DNA of 64,000 nucleotides from Danio rerio (taxonomy: Eukaryota > Chordata > Actinopteri > Cypriniformes > Danionidae), in the NCBI RefSeq assembly GCF_049306965.1, contig NC_133193.1, forward strand, positions 20,478,501 to 20,542,500, written 5' to 3'. Below, one piece after another: positions 24,551 to 35,479 of this stretch. The position numbers and the translations under genes were made by a program. Within the stretch, counting starts at the first letter, position 1; the number at the start of each line of letters is the position of its first letter. The notes beneath the pieces are model-generated. The model had not been told where the DNA came from, did not search any database, and worked only from the letters and a program-made list of their open reading frames with translations.

Positions 24551-24739
24551 TGCTTATAGATTAATGACCATGATGAGCACTTGTTTGTGGAAGGCAGATA
24601 GCTTAACTGGAGTTTTGTCTATATTATAATTACTCATCAAAATAAACCATAGACCACCAGTCTTTAATGAAACATGATAATCTCTGCTTTGAAGTGCATA
24701 CAGCATACGAGCGTACTCCCGCATATAACTTGAAACGGC

Positions 24740-24882
24740 ATTCAACCCCCTTTAATATTGTCATCCATGCTTTTCCCTGTCCTTCGTCTTTCGGGAGATC
24801 GTGGTCATTAAAGTAAGAGTGTCGTTTTTGAGTTGGAGCAGCTGGGAACGCAGCAATCACAGCGATGAGATGACCCTGCCAT
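24740..24882 (-). pseudogene. THAP zinc-finger fragment of the DNA transposon
   Basis: From an ATG at 24882 the minus strand reads MAGSSHRCDCCVPSCSNSKT, giving the CxxxC-like start of a C2CH THAP finger. After a frame shift it continues YFNDHDLPKDEGQGKAWM, equivalent to the FP/LPKD..R..W part of THAP domains. The break removes function. This is the DNA-binding amino end of the surrounding transposon's own protein; no RNase-H-like catalytic core is seen. Confidence 0.55.
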
Positions 24883-24965
24883 TCTTTCTTGCTCCGTCGC
24901 ATTGAAACCGGATGTTGTGGTACACTGCTTCGCTTACCGGAACCAGGAAGTGTGAAAAAGGCCTA

Positions 24966-25032
24966 TTGGTCGGGCGGCCACTTGTACGCACTTCACAAAC
25001 GGTCGTGGATCTAACTGGAGCAAGGCATTTTG
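24966..25032 (+). promoter_or_regulatory. Possible promoter-proximal leader exon of the CACTA genes
   Basis: A GC-rich stretch interrupted by the THAP element (CpG-rich 22890-22966 on one side, 24966-25032 on the other) ends in a strong donor, CATTTTG|GTAAGTAA, at 25032. Both element genes downstream start right after splice acceptors (28161-28162 and 30260-30261), so this leader could be spliced to either. This is inferred from position and splice motifs. Confidence 0.4.
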
Positions 25033-25991
25033 GTAAGTAATAATTTGATTTCTAATATATTGTTTCAGATCAGTTATCAGTTTCATCGTCGGAAATGTAA
25101 ATGTCATCGGCGTGGTTGTCAGTGTATACCCATAAGCTCGATAAATATTCTTTAACGTTAGCTAAAGTTAATTTATCTCATGTTAAGTGGCACATCATGA
25201 TAAATAAACTCCAAAATAATATGTAAATTAACAGAAGACGGCATCACACAATTCAAGGATATTTATTCGTTTTGTTTATCCTTATCGAACGTTACTGAGA
25301 TTATCTCATTAAAAGTTGGACCATTTTCGCGCTGTGATGTTAACCCTAGCCCTTGCAAAGTTGCTGTTTACGTAATAAAGCGAGAGATGAAGGGCATTTC
25401 AAGCAAAAACATAATGATCACTTGGAATGATTCAAAATGTATTCTAAAATCACACCCCTCTCCAGCACGCACGCACGGATGCATGCATGCATTGGAAAGG
25501 GAGATCTTTCATGTATTATATTTGTATTATGAACAAAAAAGCCTAAATTATGAGGAAATATGCTTAATTGAAGCTAAGATATATCAAATTTGAGTATGCT
25601 GTATACATTATGTGCTTACGTGGATAAGAAAGCACTCTACTTTTATGTGCATGTGAATAAATAGGCAATTTTAGATAAGTTTGTTTCATGCCTGAACCTT
25701 AAGTAAAAAGAGTGAACAGGTTAGAGAAATAGATTTAAAGGGATAGTTCACACAAAAATTAGTGTACAATTACTCTCCTCAAATGGTTCCAAATCTTTAT
25801 AATTTTTTTTTTCTATTAAACACCAAATAAAATGTTTTGAAAAAAGCAGAAAACATATATTTGACTTTCATAGTAGGAAAAACTAATAGCAACAAATACA
25901 AGAGTTAATTTTTCTAATAATGTTTTTAAAAAAATGTGCTTGTCAATAACAGTAAAAACACAAAAAAAAAAACCAAACAAACAGAATAACA
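25033..25991. other. CACTA internal non-coding sequence, first intron
   Basis: AT-rich sequence between the candidate leader donor and the hAT MITE insertion. A GGGATAGTTCACAC segment at about 25740 is a fragment of a common fish MITE. No genes are seen. Confidence 0.45.
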
Positions 25992-26290
25992 GTTTGACTT
26001 GGGGCTGCACGATTAATTGTATTATTTTCATGAGAACTAAGTTTGTGGCCACCAATCAATAATTAAATATCGCGATTTTACATTATAAAAACCAAGAAGT
26101 GTTTATAGAAGAAGGCGGAGAAAATGCGCTGTTTAGTTCCACCTCAAAATATTTAAATAAAACTAACACCGAACTGCTCAGCACGCCCAAAAAGTTCAAC
26201 TAAATGCACAACTTGGTTGCACCCGCGGGATGCACAATGAACCAACACAACATTTTTTTAAATTCAATATTTGTGAAGTAACCAACCAAT

Positions 26291-26646
26291 TAGGCATGGG
26301 CCGGTATAAGATTCTGGCGTTATGATAACCTTGGATAAAAAATTTTAATGTATCACATTATTGTGATTACTGCTCTAAAATATAATCTCTTTAAATGTCT
26401 GGGTAAAAAACAAAACTTTTTCCCATTTGAACACAATATATCTTGAGAAACATTTATACAATTTTGGAGCAGTAAACATGTCAGGCTAAATAATTAAAAT
26501 AAATCATTGACTTCTGCCGTCTTCATTAGTTTCAAAAACAATTCATACCTTAGGAATGGTATTGCAGAATTTTTTTTTGGCAGTTTTAAAACCTTTAGTT
26601 TTCCAAACCACTGTATAACTTGAAAACAGTTATCGTCCCATGCCTA
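26291..26646. mobile_element. MITE with TAGGCATGGG ends
   Basis: Inverted ends TAGGCATGGGCCGGTATAAG and, from the right, TAGGCATGGGACGATAAC. Non-coding. A diverged relative in opposite orientation lies in rab11a intron 1 (40417-41387). Confidence 0.7.
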
Positions 26647-26957
26647 CTGCAGATACTTTGTCATGTTGGTAGCGACACTCTGCTTTCTAACTTACTAGTT
26701 TATTACAATAATTGCACTTAGCTTTGCCATCGTTCTTCACCACATGTAGCCACTCTTTTGAGTACAATTTGCAGTCCATCTCTAAACAAAAGTTTAGATT
26801 ATTATTGAAGGTGCTCTCCAGCGGTGAAGTTCCTGGCAGAGTAGCGAGTGAAAAAAATGTGCATGCAGAAATTGGACAAGAAATTGAAATCTAATCCCCA
26901 CCCAGTTTTTTACAAGTTGTGTTTTTTTTTTATAGTTGAGGCTGTGAAGTTTAATAT

Positions 26958-27116
26958 TCATTCATTTATTTTCTTGTCGGCTTAGTCCCTTTATTAATCT
27001 AGGGTCACCACAGTGGAATGAACCACCAACTTATCCAGCAAGTTTTATGCAGCGGATGCCCTTCCAGCCGCAACCCATCTCTGGGAACCATTCACACACA
27101 CTTATACACTACAGAC
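26958..27116 (-). mobile_element. DANA-type V-SINE, 3' half
   Basis: A reverse-complement DANA tail (ATTCATTCATTTATTTTC, then CGGCTTAGTCCCTTTATTAA) continues to GGGAACCATTCACACAC. Its 5' half is missing, cut at the junction with the neighbouring Tc1/mariner-type element. Confidence 0.85.
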
Positions 27117-27554
27117 ATAGTAATAATAACTAATTTCTAATAGCTGATTTATTTTCTCTTTGTCTTGATGACAGTAAATAATATTTGATTAGTTGTTTTT
27201 CAAGACACTTTTATACAGCTTAAGGTGACGTTTAAAGGCTTAACTAGGTTAATTAGGTTAACTAGGCAGGTTAGGGTAATTAGGCAAGTTATTGTATAAC
27301 GATGGTTTGTTCTGTAGACTATCGAGGAAAAATTAAGCTTAAAGGGGCGAATAATTTTGTCCCTAAAATGGTGTTTAAAAAATTAAAAACTGCTTTTATT
27401 TTAGCTGAAATTAAACAACTAAGACTTTCTCCAGAAGAACAAATGTTTTCAGATATACTGTGAACATTTCCTTACTCTGTTGAATATCATTTTGAAAATA
27501 TTTAAAAAAGAAGAAAAAAATTCAAAGGGTGCTAATAATTCTGACTTCAACTGT
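27117..27554. mobile_element. Non-autonomous Tc1/mariner-type element, left end truncated
   Basis: The interior TTAATTAGGTTAACTAGGCA, ACGATGGTTTGTTCTGTAG and AGACTTTCTCCAGAAGAAC, and the right end CTGACTTCAACTGTA, match a very abundant zebrafish element whose end reads CAGTTGAAGTCAG. The left inverted repeat is absent. A more decayed piece of the same family lies at 56950-57115. Confidence 0.75.
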
Positions 27555-28162
27555 ATGTATATATCACAGCCACAACTATAAGAAAACACAACTAAAAAAA
27601 TATATATATAAAGAAATAATCATCATTTTTAATCGTGATTAACATTTTGAACAAATTAATCGTGATTATAATTATTATTATTATTTTTATTTTTTATTGT
27701 GCAGCCCTAGTTTGACTAAATGTAGTTATTGAGTAATGAGAAAAGGCTGATAATTAGTTTTGGACTTCAAACATTTGAATTAAATTGTATGTGTGTGCTT
27801 GCTTTTTTCTAGATTAAGGATTCTATTGTGTCACTCATTAATTTAATAAACTGTGCTTGCTCCATCTAATTTTTCTTTGACAAATTATGTAATGACCGCA
27901 AATGAGTGTTTTGGTTGTTTTTCATTTTTTTTATTAAATAAAAAGGAAAAAATATGTCTTTATACATTGTTTAGTTAGTTTATAAATAAAAACTACTAAG
28001 GGCTGCATTTTCCTGTTTCAGCTTCTTTAATTTCAAATTAAAAACTAAATATTAAAATGTACAAGCATCTTGTTATCTCATCCATTCACTTCTGATTTTC
28101 TTGATCGTTTTTGTTTGGTGTGTGTGCATTTTTGTGTAATGTTCTATTTTGTTTTGTTTCAG

Positions 28163-30191
28163 GTGGTACAAAAGACCAGAGTAAAGCCACGGTATGGAAA
28201 AGACTTGGATGTACAATGATAGGGGCAATTCAAGAAGAAGGGCATTAAGGCTAGTCAGTAAAGAGATGTCAAATGAGCACCATAGGGAAGGAAACATAAA
28301 TGAGGAGTCAAATATTGATGTTGATGATTTGGAGGAATCTGACATGCAAAATGGTGATGAAAGTGATGAGGATATAGTTGATGACATTCAGGATAAAGAA
28401 GTGTATGAAAAGACTGCAGCTTCTATTGAAGATCTGACTGATCTTGGAGAACAGTGTAGTGAGATGGGTGGTGATTTGCAAAGTTCTCTGGCAGACTGGG
28501 CAATTGAATTTGGAATATCTCTAATAGCTTTAACAGCGCTTCTCAGCATTCTCAAAATCTATCATTCCCCTCTGCCAAAGGATGGACGAACCTTGCTGAA
28601 AACAAAAACAAGCTACAACATTACCAGTGTTGCTGGTGGCTTGTTTCATTATTGTGGTATTCTGAATTCTATTCAGAAATTTCTAGATTTAATTTGGTCT
28701 ACTCTGCCAGACAAACATGTTTTTAAACTGCAGCTGAATTTTGATGGGCTACCTATCTTCAAGAGTACTAGTGTACAGTTCTGGCCAATTCTGGGTTTGT
28801 TGCAAGGATACACCAAGAAACCAATATTGATAGGACTGTTTTGTGGTACTTCTAAGCCAAATTCATTGACTGAATATCTTAATGATCTGGTTCAAGAGCT
28901 TAAAGTGTTGAAAGATGGGTTTCTGTTCAAGCAGAAAATCTTCTTTTTGAATGTTGTTTCTGTTGTGTGTGACACCCCAGCTCGAGCCTTCATCAGAGGT
29001 GTAAAGTCACACAACGCTTATCATGGATGTGACAAATGTCATCAAACAGGCGTCCGCAAATCAAATAGAATGACATTTCCTGAGGTCAATGCAAGGTGCA
29101 GAAGTGATGATAGTTTTAGGCAAGTAACAGATGAACAACACCATGTCCAGCAATCACCTTTTATAGAAGTTGGCATTGACATGATCACTTGTTTTCCGTA
29201 TGATTATATGCACCTAGTATGTCTGGGTGTCATGAGGCGTCTCTTAGATTTGTGGATTGGCACCACAGGTCCCTTGCACTGTCGTATTTCATGTAGTCAG
29301 GCGTCCATGGTTTCAGATAGACTTCTTGCACTGAGAAATTACATTCCAAGTGAGTTTGCTCGAAGGCCACGTGCACTGCTTGAACGATGCAGATGGAAAG
29401 CCACAGAATTTCGACAATTCCTGTTGTACACTGGTCCGGTTGTGCTGAGGGGTGTTGTAGAGCCTCAAATCTATGACAATTTCATGCTATTGTCAGTAGG
29501 TGTGTACATTTTAGCAAGTCCTGAATATTGTATGGAGTTGAATGACTTTGCTAAAACTCTGCTGATATCATTTATTAAACACTTTGGCCAGCTTTATGGT
29601 GAGGAGTTTTTGGTCTACAATGTTCATGGTCTGGTGCATCTTAATGAAGATGTCAAACTTCATGGCAATTTAGACCTCATATCAGCATTTCCTTTTGAAA
29701 ATTTCTTAGGAAAACTGAAAAAGTTGGTTCGAGGGCCACTAAATCCTTTAACTCAGGTGATACGTAGATTATCAGAGATAGAAAATATCACCAGTACTGA
29801 TATAAAAGAGGCAAGTGAAAAACTGAAAAGTGAGCATAAGGATGGGCCAGTGCCAGAATGCTTTTCACCACAAGTTCGTCAATATAAAGTGCTAGCTACA
29901 GACGGTGTAGTTGTGAGTGTCAAAGAGAGAGATTGTTGTATTAAAATTGACAAAAAGTTGGTGTTAGTCCAGAACATTATTGAGGAAAAAGGAGTAGTTT
30001 ACATTGTGGCCAATGAATATAAACAGGTGGAACACTTCTTTACATATCCTATTGACTCAAGAGAGCTGGGAATTTATGTTGTTTCCAAACTTTCCACTAA
30101 CATCAAATGTTTCATAGTTAGACAAAAGCCCCAGAAGTTTGTGAGACTACCATTTGAAAAACGATTTGTTGTTGTTCCACTATTGCATTAA
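28163..30191 (+). CDS. CACTA (EnSpm) transposase, intact, 665 aa
   Basis: A transposon-encoded DDE transposase that cuts and joins element ends in the nucleus. The exon begins after a GTTTTGTTTCAG acceptor (28161-28162). An in-frame TAA lies upstream of the ATG at 28194, which fixes the start. Residues 36-70 are strongly acidic. The catalytic core shows D184 in LNFDGLPIFKS, D260 in VVSVVCDTPAR and E502 in SAFPFENFLGKLK, consistent with the D-D-E triad of CMC transposases. It also has a CxxC knuckle at YHGCDKC (279-282), FPYDYMHLVCLGV (334-346), CRWKATEFRQFLLYTGP (399-415) and YNVHGLVHLNEDV (475-487). The frame has no stop over 665 codons, so it may be active or recently so. No zinc-finger domain is seen at the amino end; a longer upstream-spliced form cannot be excluded. 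The next gene starts 71 bp downstream. Confidence 0.88.
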
Positions 30192-30261
30192 GGAAAACAG
30201 GCCTTTTAGTAGTTGTGTTGGCTAAAGAGAGTGTTTCTGTGGGTTTCTGATTTTTCTTTAG

Positions 30262-33200
30262 ATGTTTCACATTGTTGTTTTTGACAAAACTAATGAGGTA
30301 GAAGTTGTGCCTTCCATCTGGATTAAAAATGGAGAGTGCTTGTGGCCTCCAAATAAAACTGATATAGCCAAAGCTGTCAGATTGCAAGATTGTCCTGGAG
30401 ACGAATGGAAAGCCCATAAGGCCAGAATTATCTTCACTTCACGTAAGTTACATTCTTTCACCTCTTCCTTCAGATTAAACAAATTTTTTTTTATTACTTA
30501 AAATTGTCTTTCTTACTCTCACAGATGACTACAATGAAGCAAGACGAAAATTACCCCAAGCTGTTGAACAGACTGATGTTGGAAGTGATGAGGGGAACTC
30601 ACCACGTGCTTTTAAAAGAAAAAGAATGTAAGGGGACAAATATGTTTTAGTGTTTCGTTTTATTTTCTTTTATTAACACATATTTTAATGGGTGATAAAC
30701 AACATTTACTGATAGTTTCATACTATGAAATTACTGAATGTACTTAGGCCTAAAAACAATCTATTGCCTGGGGAGGATGATTCAGAGACGGAAAGCATTG
30801 TGAAAGAAAAAAAGTCAAAAAAAGGGTAAGAACCTTTCGCTAATTGTAACTAGTTTATTTTATTGCACTAGATGAAATGCTAAGATCTTTTGTATCTTTG
30901 AGTAGAAAATATTCATTGCCCAATGCTCCAAAAATCATCAAGCAGCACAAAACTTTAGCAGTAAACCCAGTAAAGGAAAACAGTCCAGGGTTCAACCCAA
31001 CAGGCCGCATCACTGCTGTTTGTCACTATGAAGACATGGAAGGCAGCCTGGAAGGAACAAAGTCACAAAACAGGTAAGAAGCCTCAGCATTTAAAACAAA
31101 AACTGTAAGATAATTTTTCACAGCTGAAAAAATAAACATGTTTTCTTCATTTGTGCAGAAACTTTTCATTGCCCAATGCTAGGAGTATTGCTAGACAGGA
31201 CAACACTAATGAGTTAGAACCAGGAAAGCAAAGCAGCCCCAAGCTCCAAGTACTCAATCAAACCACTCCTTCCCACCACCTCAAGGGCCACATCGCTTCT
31301 TACGACTATGAAAGAGGCCACAGCAGTCCTGAGCTTTTTCCAAGTGATGATAGTACTCCTGAGCTTTACTTAAAAGGGCACAGCACTCCTAAACTTTACT
31401 CAAGAGGCTGCAGCAGTCCTAATCTCTACTCCGGAGGCCATAGCAGTGATCACTTTTACCCAAGAGGACATAACAGCCAAAAGCTCCACACAAGTCAGCA
31501 CCATGGGACTAATAAGTCATCTTCAAGGCATAACAGCAATGAGATCCACACATCAAGCACTGAGGTGGCTAGACCAAGTCATGTTGGCAGTAAAATTCAT
31601 AGATCAAGCCATGTTAGCGCTAAGATTCACGGACAAAGCCACTCTGCACCTTCTACAGTCACATCAAAGCACACTGAGCCACCCCAGACCAGAGAGCAGA
31701 CATCAAATCTGCAAACATGTGAGTATATTGATTTTCATAGTAGTTGTTTGTATTTAGTACTTTTTCTCTGGTGAGTCACACTATGGGCCCTATCATACAC
31801 CCGGTGCAGTGTGGCGCAAGGGGCGACGCAATTGTTGTTTGCTAGTTTCAGCTTGGCGCAAGAGTCGTTTTGACGTTTTCCGCTACGCTGTTTAAATAGC
31901 AAATGCATTAGCGCTCATTTGTGCGCCCATAGGCGTTCTGGTCTAAAAAGAAAGGCGTTCTGAGGCGCATTGCTGGCGCGTTGCTATTTTGAGAAACTAG
32001 TAGATTTTTCAATAGATCAGAACAAAGCCGGTCTATTGTCCAGCGCAGAGTTGTGCCTCACTTACACACTGCTTAATACACACAACATGTAGAGCAATAC
32101 GCAAATATCTTTGAGCAATACGCAAATATCTCATATCACATGAAAAAGAATTAAAATATTAAGGATATATGTAGGATATAATAAGGATATATATAGGATA
32201 TTAAAGGATTAAAATATTACAAAACACATTATTTTCTAGCCTATATAAAAATCACTGCTTTTATGTCTTCTTCATCTCGGGAGGCTTTTCAGTTCATTTA
32301 TAACAGTTTGCTTTTGTATAATGTTATTATTATTAGCAGTATTATTTATTACATCCATATTTATATTTGTTTTATTAAAAACAAGCTTATATTTGCCCAC
32401 CTGCAGGTTTTAGACCATATGGGGCACAGCATGTGTTTTAGGATATAACTCAGGTTTTTGAGCACTTCGTTATTATTGTTCATTTATTCGTTTGCTGGAA
32501 ATTAGAACTGAATTTAGAAATAGTTTTGAAACAACACTAATCTTTGCACTTTGCGCATGGACTGTCAATATAGAGCCCTACATATTTGTTATAAACATAA
32601 TGTATGTTTTAACACTGTACAGTTTTTATAGTCTTATACAAAAATGTAAAACTTTATGTTTGTGCTTCCAAAAACTCCTATCTAAAATTGTTTTGTTAAG
32701 ATGCTGTAATTTTAAACAATCCTCTAGAACCACCTGATTATCTGATTTTTAGTTTGCCATGTTAACTTGTAACTTGCATTGGAAATTATTAGAAAATAGT
32801 AATACCAACAAATGGGGAGTATTTACCTAATTAAAGACAAAATTAAAAACACATTTTATCTTTCTTGTTGTTTTTTCTAGCTCTTCTGCGTAATATATTA
32901 ACAAAGCAGGAAATGATGATGGACCAACTTCGAATCATCTTCAAGACGCTGCAGAGTATGAAACCAACTGAAGAGGCAGAGGCAGTCCTGGATCGAAACT
33001 TGCTGCCAATAAAGGATGTTGGTTCTCTGGAAGACATCGAGGAACAACTACGTAGTAATCCTGACCTCCAGAAACAGTTGGTATGTTGGCAAATCAAATT
33101 ATAAACAATGAAGCCAATATCTATGCAGATATGCATAATTGTCAAGCGCGTATGTTTTTAGCGCACTCACATCCAAAGCACTCTTCTGCTTTTTATGCTT

Positions 33201-35318
33201 GTTTTTTTTTAACATTTTTAAAAATCTAATTTTTGTGTGAGAGAAAAAATACTACCAGTGTCAGTTATATTATACATAGTGTTTCATTATTTATTCAAAC
33301 CATTGCTTAAAAAATAATGATTTATGGTTTCAGGTAAACAAATTGGCTCTCAAAGGTGGGGTGGACCTTCATGAGTGCATATGGAGAATTATGCATGGAC
33401 TGATGACGAACTCTTTAGCCAGAAAAATCAACATGCGGGGAATCAATGGAAAGATTGGATTCCAGAGCTTACATTTACGAAATGTTGTTATTGGTAAGTT
33501 GAACTTTATGCCACAAAAGGGGTTAAAGTCTTTAACAATAATCAAATTGTATTAATTTGATTAACTGAGGTTCCAAGAGGAGTACATTAGAGGTACAGTG
33601 ATGAGCAGGAAAGAGAAGAGAAAAAAAGTTATTTATTTTACATGCACTTATTGTAATTAAAATAAAAAATTAACAAAGGTTATACACAGTTACTCTGAAC
33701 CAAACCCTAATACTAACCCTTCAGTAGATACGAGATTTGCGATTAATTACTGACAGTTTTGCCACAGCATATAGTACTGTCAGGATATTGAAATGAGCTG
33801 CATAAAAGCTTTTGTTGCTTTAATTGTGAATTTAGTTAAATTAATGTCAACAACTGGATCTTTATTGTACAATTTTAATGTACAGTAGCATTATAAAGTC
33901 ACAGAATTTTTTTTTCCCAATATTTTCACATGTAGTAGGCCAAAATAACAAAAATGTCCATGTTTAAACTGAGCTAACCAATAAAGTTTTTAAACACACC
34001 AACGAAAATACAAAGTGAATATTCTTTAAAAAGCTCTCTAATCACACTCTGACTGTAATTGATGGCTCCATTAAAACTAAACCCAGGGCGTTCTTATATG
34101 GTATATACATGCTTTGACCAGTTTAAATATAAATTGTAGACACATATCACTATAATTCACATGATCCATAGGCAGCATTTATACTGCATAGTTCAAGTGA
34201 CTCGATTCCGGTTTTTTTTCTCCTATGTGGCGTGTAAACAGGAAAAAATTACATGAAAAATAAAATTACATTTTACTCAAATCAGATTCAGGCCTTGTTC
34301 ATATGTGGAAGTTTTTCTGATATGAATCTGATCCGTGCCCTCGTGTCAGGTAGATTGGATTTTCACCTGTCAATGCGAGTCGCTTATCATTAAAAAACAG
34401 CGAATGACATCAGGTTAGATGCTTTCATTTTGGAACAGACTTCAGCAGAATCTCAAACCTTGAGCATACATCACGTGCATAAATTTTCCCATGGACATTA
34501 CATTAAGACGCCTACTGCTTCAAAAAGGCCTAAATTAAAAGAAGATGGACAAATGAGAACTTTTCTGTTATAAACTATAGTAACTTGTCAAAAAGAATAT
34601 AAAAAAATGAAACCCCGTAAACACATTAAATACAGGCATAGAGAAAAGGGTGCTCTTTTATTATCAGCTGTCAATCACCGCCTGCTCTTTTTTTTTTTCC
34701 TGGTCATTGCATCTTTGCCGTGTGCTGTGTAAATGCAGACAATCAGATATGAGTCACTTTAAAAAAAAAACGATGTAAATAAGTCAGCAAAAAAATCAGA
34801 CAGTCACAAAATCAAAATTGACCATCAAGATCTGCAGTGTAAATGCAGCCTTACTGTCCTTATTTGCTGGTAAACAAAGAGTGTTGAACCAATTATAGCA
34901 TTTTACTAAAACAGAGATTTAAAAGAACACTGCCAAAATATATCCAATTATTAAATTGCACACAGCTTTTTGAAAAGGAACTTAGACTGAATTCCTCCTG
35001 GAGCCATATTACTAAAATTATTTGCTTCAATTAAAAGTCTGTATAGCTGTAAAAGCATGTCTGTCAATTTGTTCTGGTTTAGTTTTAATGTAATTGTTTT
35101 TTAAAATCCAATATCCACATTAGCTGTTGATAAAAAAGCTAATTTCAAACATTTACATATCTGTTTCAGCGGCTGTGAGACGAAACCGCCTGACATCTGA
35201 AGCCTCAGAAAAAGACATTGACTCAACCATCAAAAGATGGCTATATCTGGCCCCGGATAGGGATGGTGGCAGGAAAGAGAGACAGAAGCGAAAGGAGAAT
35301 CAGGAGAAAACTTGTTAA
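30262..35318 (+). CDS. CACTA second gene: DUF4806-domain protein, eight exons, 532 aa
   Basis: Exons: 30262-30442, 30525-30627, 30748-30825, 30906-31073, 31159-31718, 32881-33080, 33334-33493, 35170-35318. All introns are GT-AG and every junction keeps one open frame (1599 bp with TAA). An AG acceptor directly precedes the ATG (30260-30261). The amino end (VPSIWIKNGECLWPP, then HDYNEARRKLPQAV) resembles animal EnSpm-linked proteins. Exons 4 and 5 both open with SLPNA and look duplicated. Exon 5 contains about six Ser/His-rich repeats like GHSSPELFP and GHSTPKLYS. Residues about 405-490 match DUF4806: LPIKDVGSLEDIEEQL, LKGGVDLHECIWRIM and MRGINGKIGFQSLHL. DUF4806 has no established function. 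By analogy with plant Spm it may be a DNA-binding helper for the transposase (inference). A polyadenylation signal AATAAA follows at 35441. Confidence 0.8.
31785..32578. mobile_element. PIF/Harbinger-like MITE in intron 5 of the DUF4806 gene
   Basis: The left end GGGCCCTATCATACACCC has GC-rich GGCGCAAG-type boxes behind it, typical of a fish MITE. The right end, read inward, is GGGCTCTATATTGACAG. Flanking triplets are TAT and TAC, close to the 3-bp TWA-type target of PIF/Harbinger. Family assignment is tentative. Confidence 0.5.
33494..34170. other. Intron 7 of the DUF4806 gene, first part
   Basis: AT-rich intron sequence with no open frames of note. The rest of the intron (34851-35169) is likewise featureless apart from the MITE between them. 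Confidence 0.5.
34171..34850. mobile_element. Inverted-repeat MITE in intron 7 of the DUF4806 gene
   Basis: The left GGCAGCATTTATACTGCA and the right, read inward, GGCTGCATTTACACTGCA are inverted repeats of a common fish MITE. Non-coding interior. No clear target duplication. Confidence 0.65.
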
Positions 35319-35440
35319 AGAACTTGCTCATATGGGATTTGCAACTTAAAAGAGCAAAATGCTGTGTGTTCTGATGTTTTACAGTAGATTTACAGTATGC
35401 TGATTTTTCTTGTTTTGTCATGTTTTCTTAAATGTGAAAA

Positions 35441-35446
35441 AATAAA
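35441..35446 (+). promoter_or_regulatory. Polyadenylation signal of the CACTA genes
   Basis: AATAAA 123 bp past the stop codon of the DUF4806 gene and just before the subterminal repeats begin. Confidence 0.6.
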
Positions 35447-35479
35447 TATTGTTCAGTACAGTCATTGTTGTGATTTGAT

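Larger units (their letters stand above)
22969..24963 (-). mobile_element. THAP-domain DNA transposon remnant with TA target duplication
   Basis: The ends are inverted copies: GACCTTTTTCACA at 22969 and GGCCTTTTTCACA read inward from 24963. TA lies on both flanks (22967-22968 and 24964-24965). On the minus strand near the right end is a broken THAP zinc-finger segment. THAP domains occur in P-element, Kolobok and ISL2EU transposons; the TA flank does not decide between these. The central part is occupied by an L1-type LINE fragment. The element sits within a GC-rich segment of the CACTA 5' region. Confidence 0.6.
26000..27709. mobile_element. hAT-type element with 8-bp target duplication, containing other insertions
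   Basis: The left end TGGGGCTGCACGATTAA and the right end, read inward, TAGGGCTGCACAATAAA are inverted repeats of a well-known fish hAT MITE. A perfect 8-bp duplication GTTTGACT flanks it (25992-25999 and 27710-27717). It carries three later insertions: a short MITE, a DANA SINE and a Tc1/mariner-type element. It lies in the presumed first intron of the CACTA element. Confidence 0.85.

Noticed and set aside
28073-28387. Minus-strand Ser-rich open frame
   Set aside because: Antisense of the acidic start of the transposase, a low-complexity shadow.
31446-31757. Second open frame over exon 5 of the DUF4806 gene
   Set aside because: A shadow caused by the repetitive composition of exon 5; the spliced frame is continuous with its neighbours.
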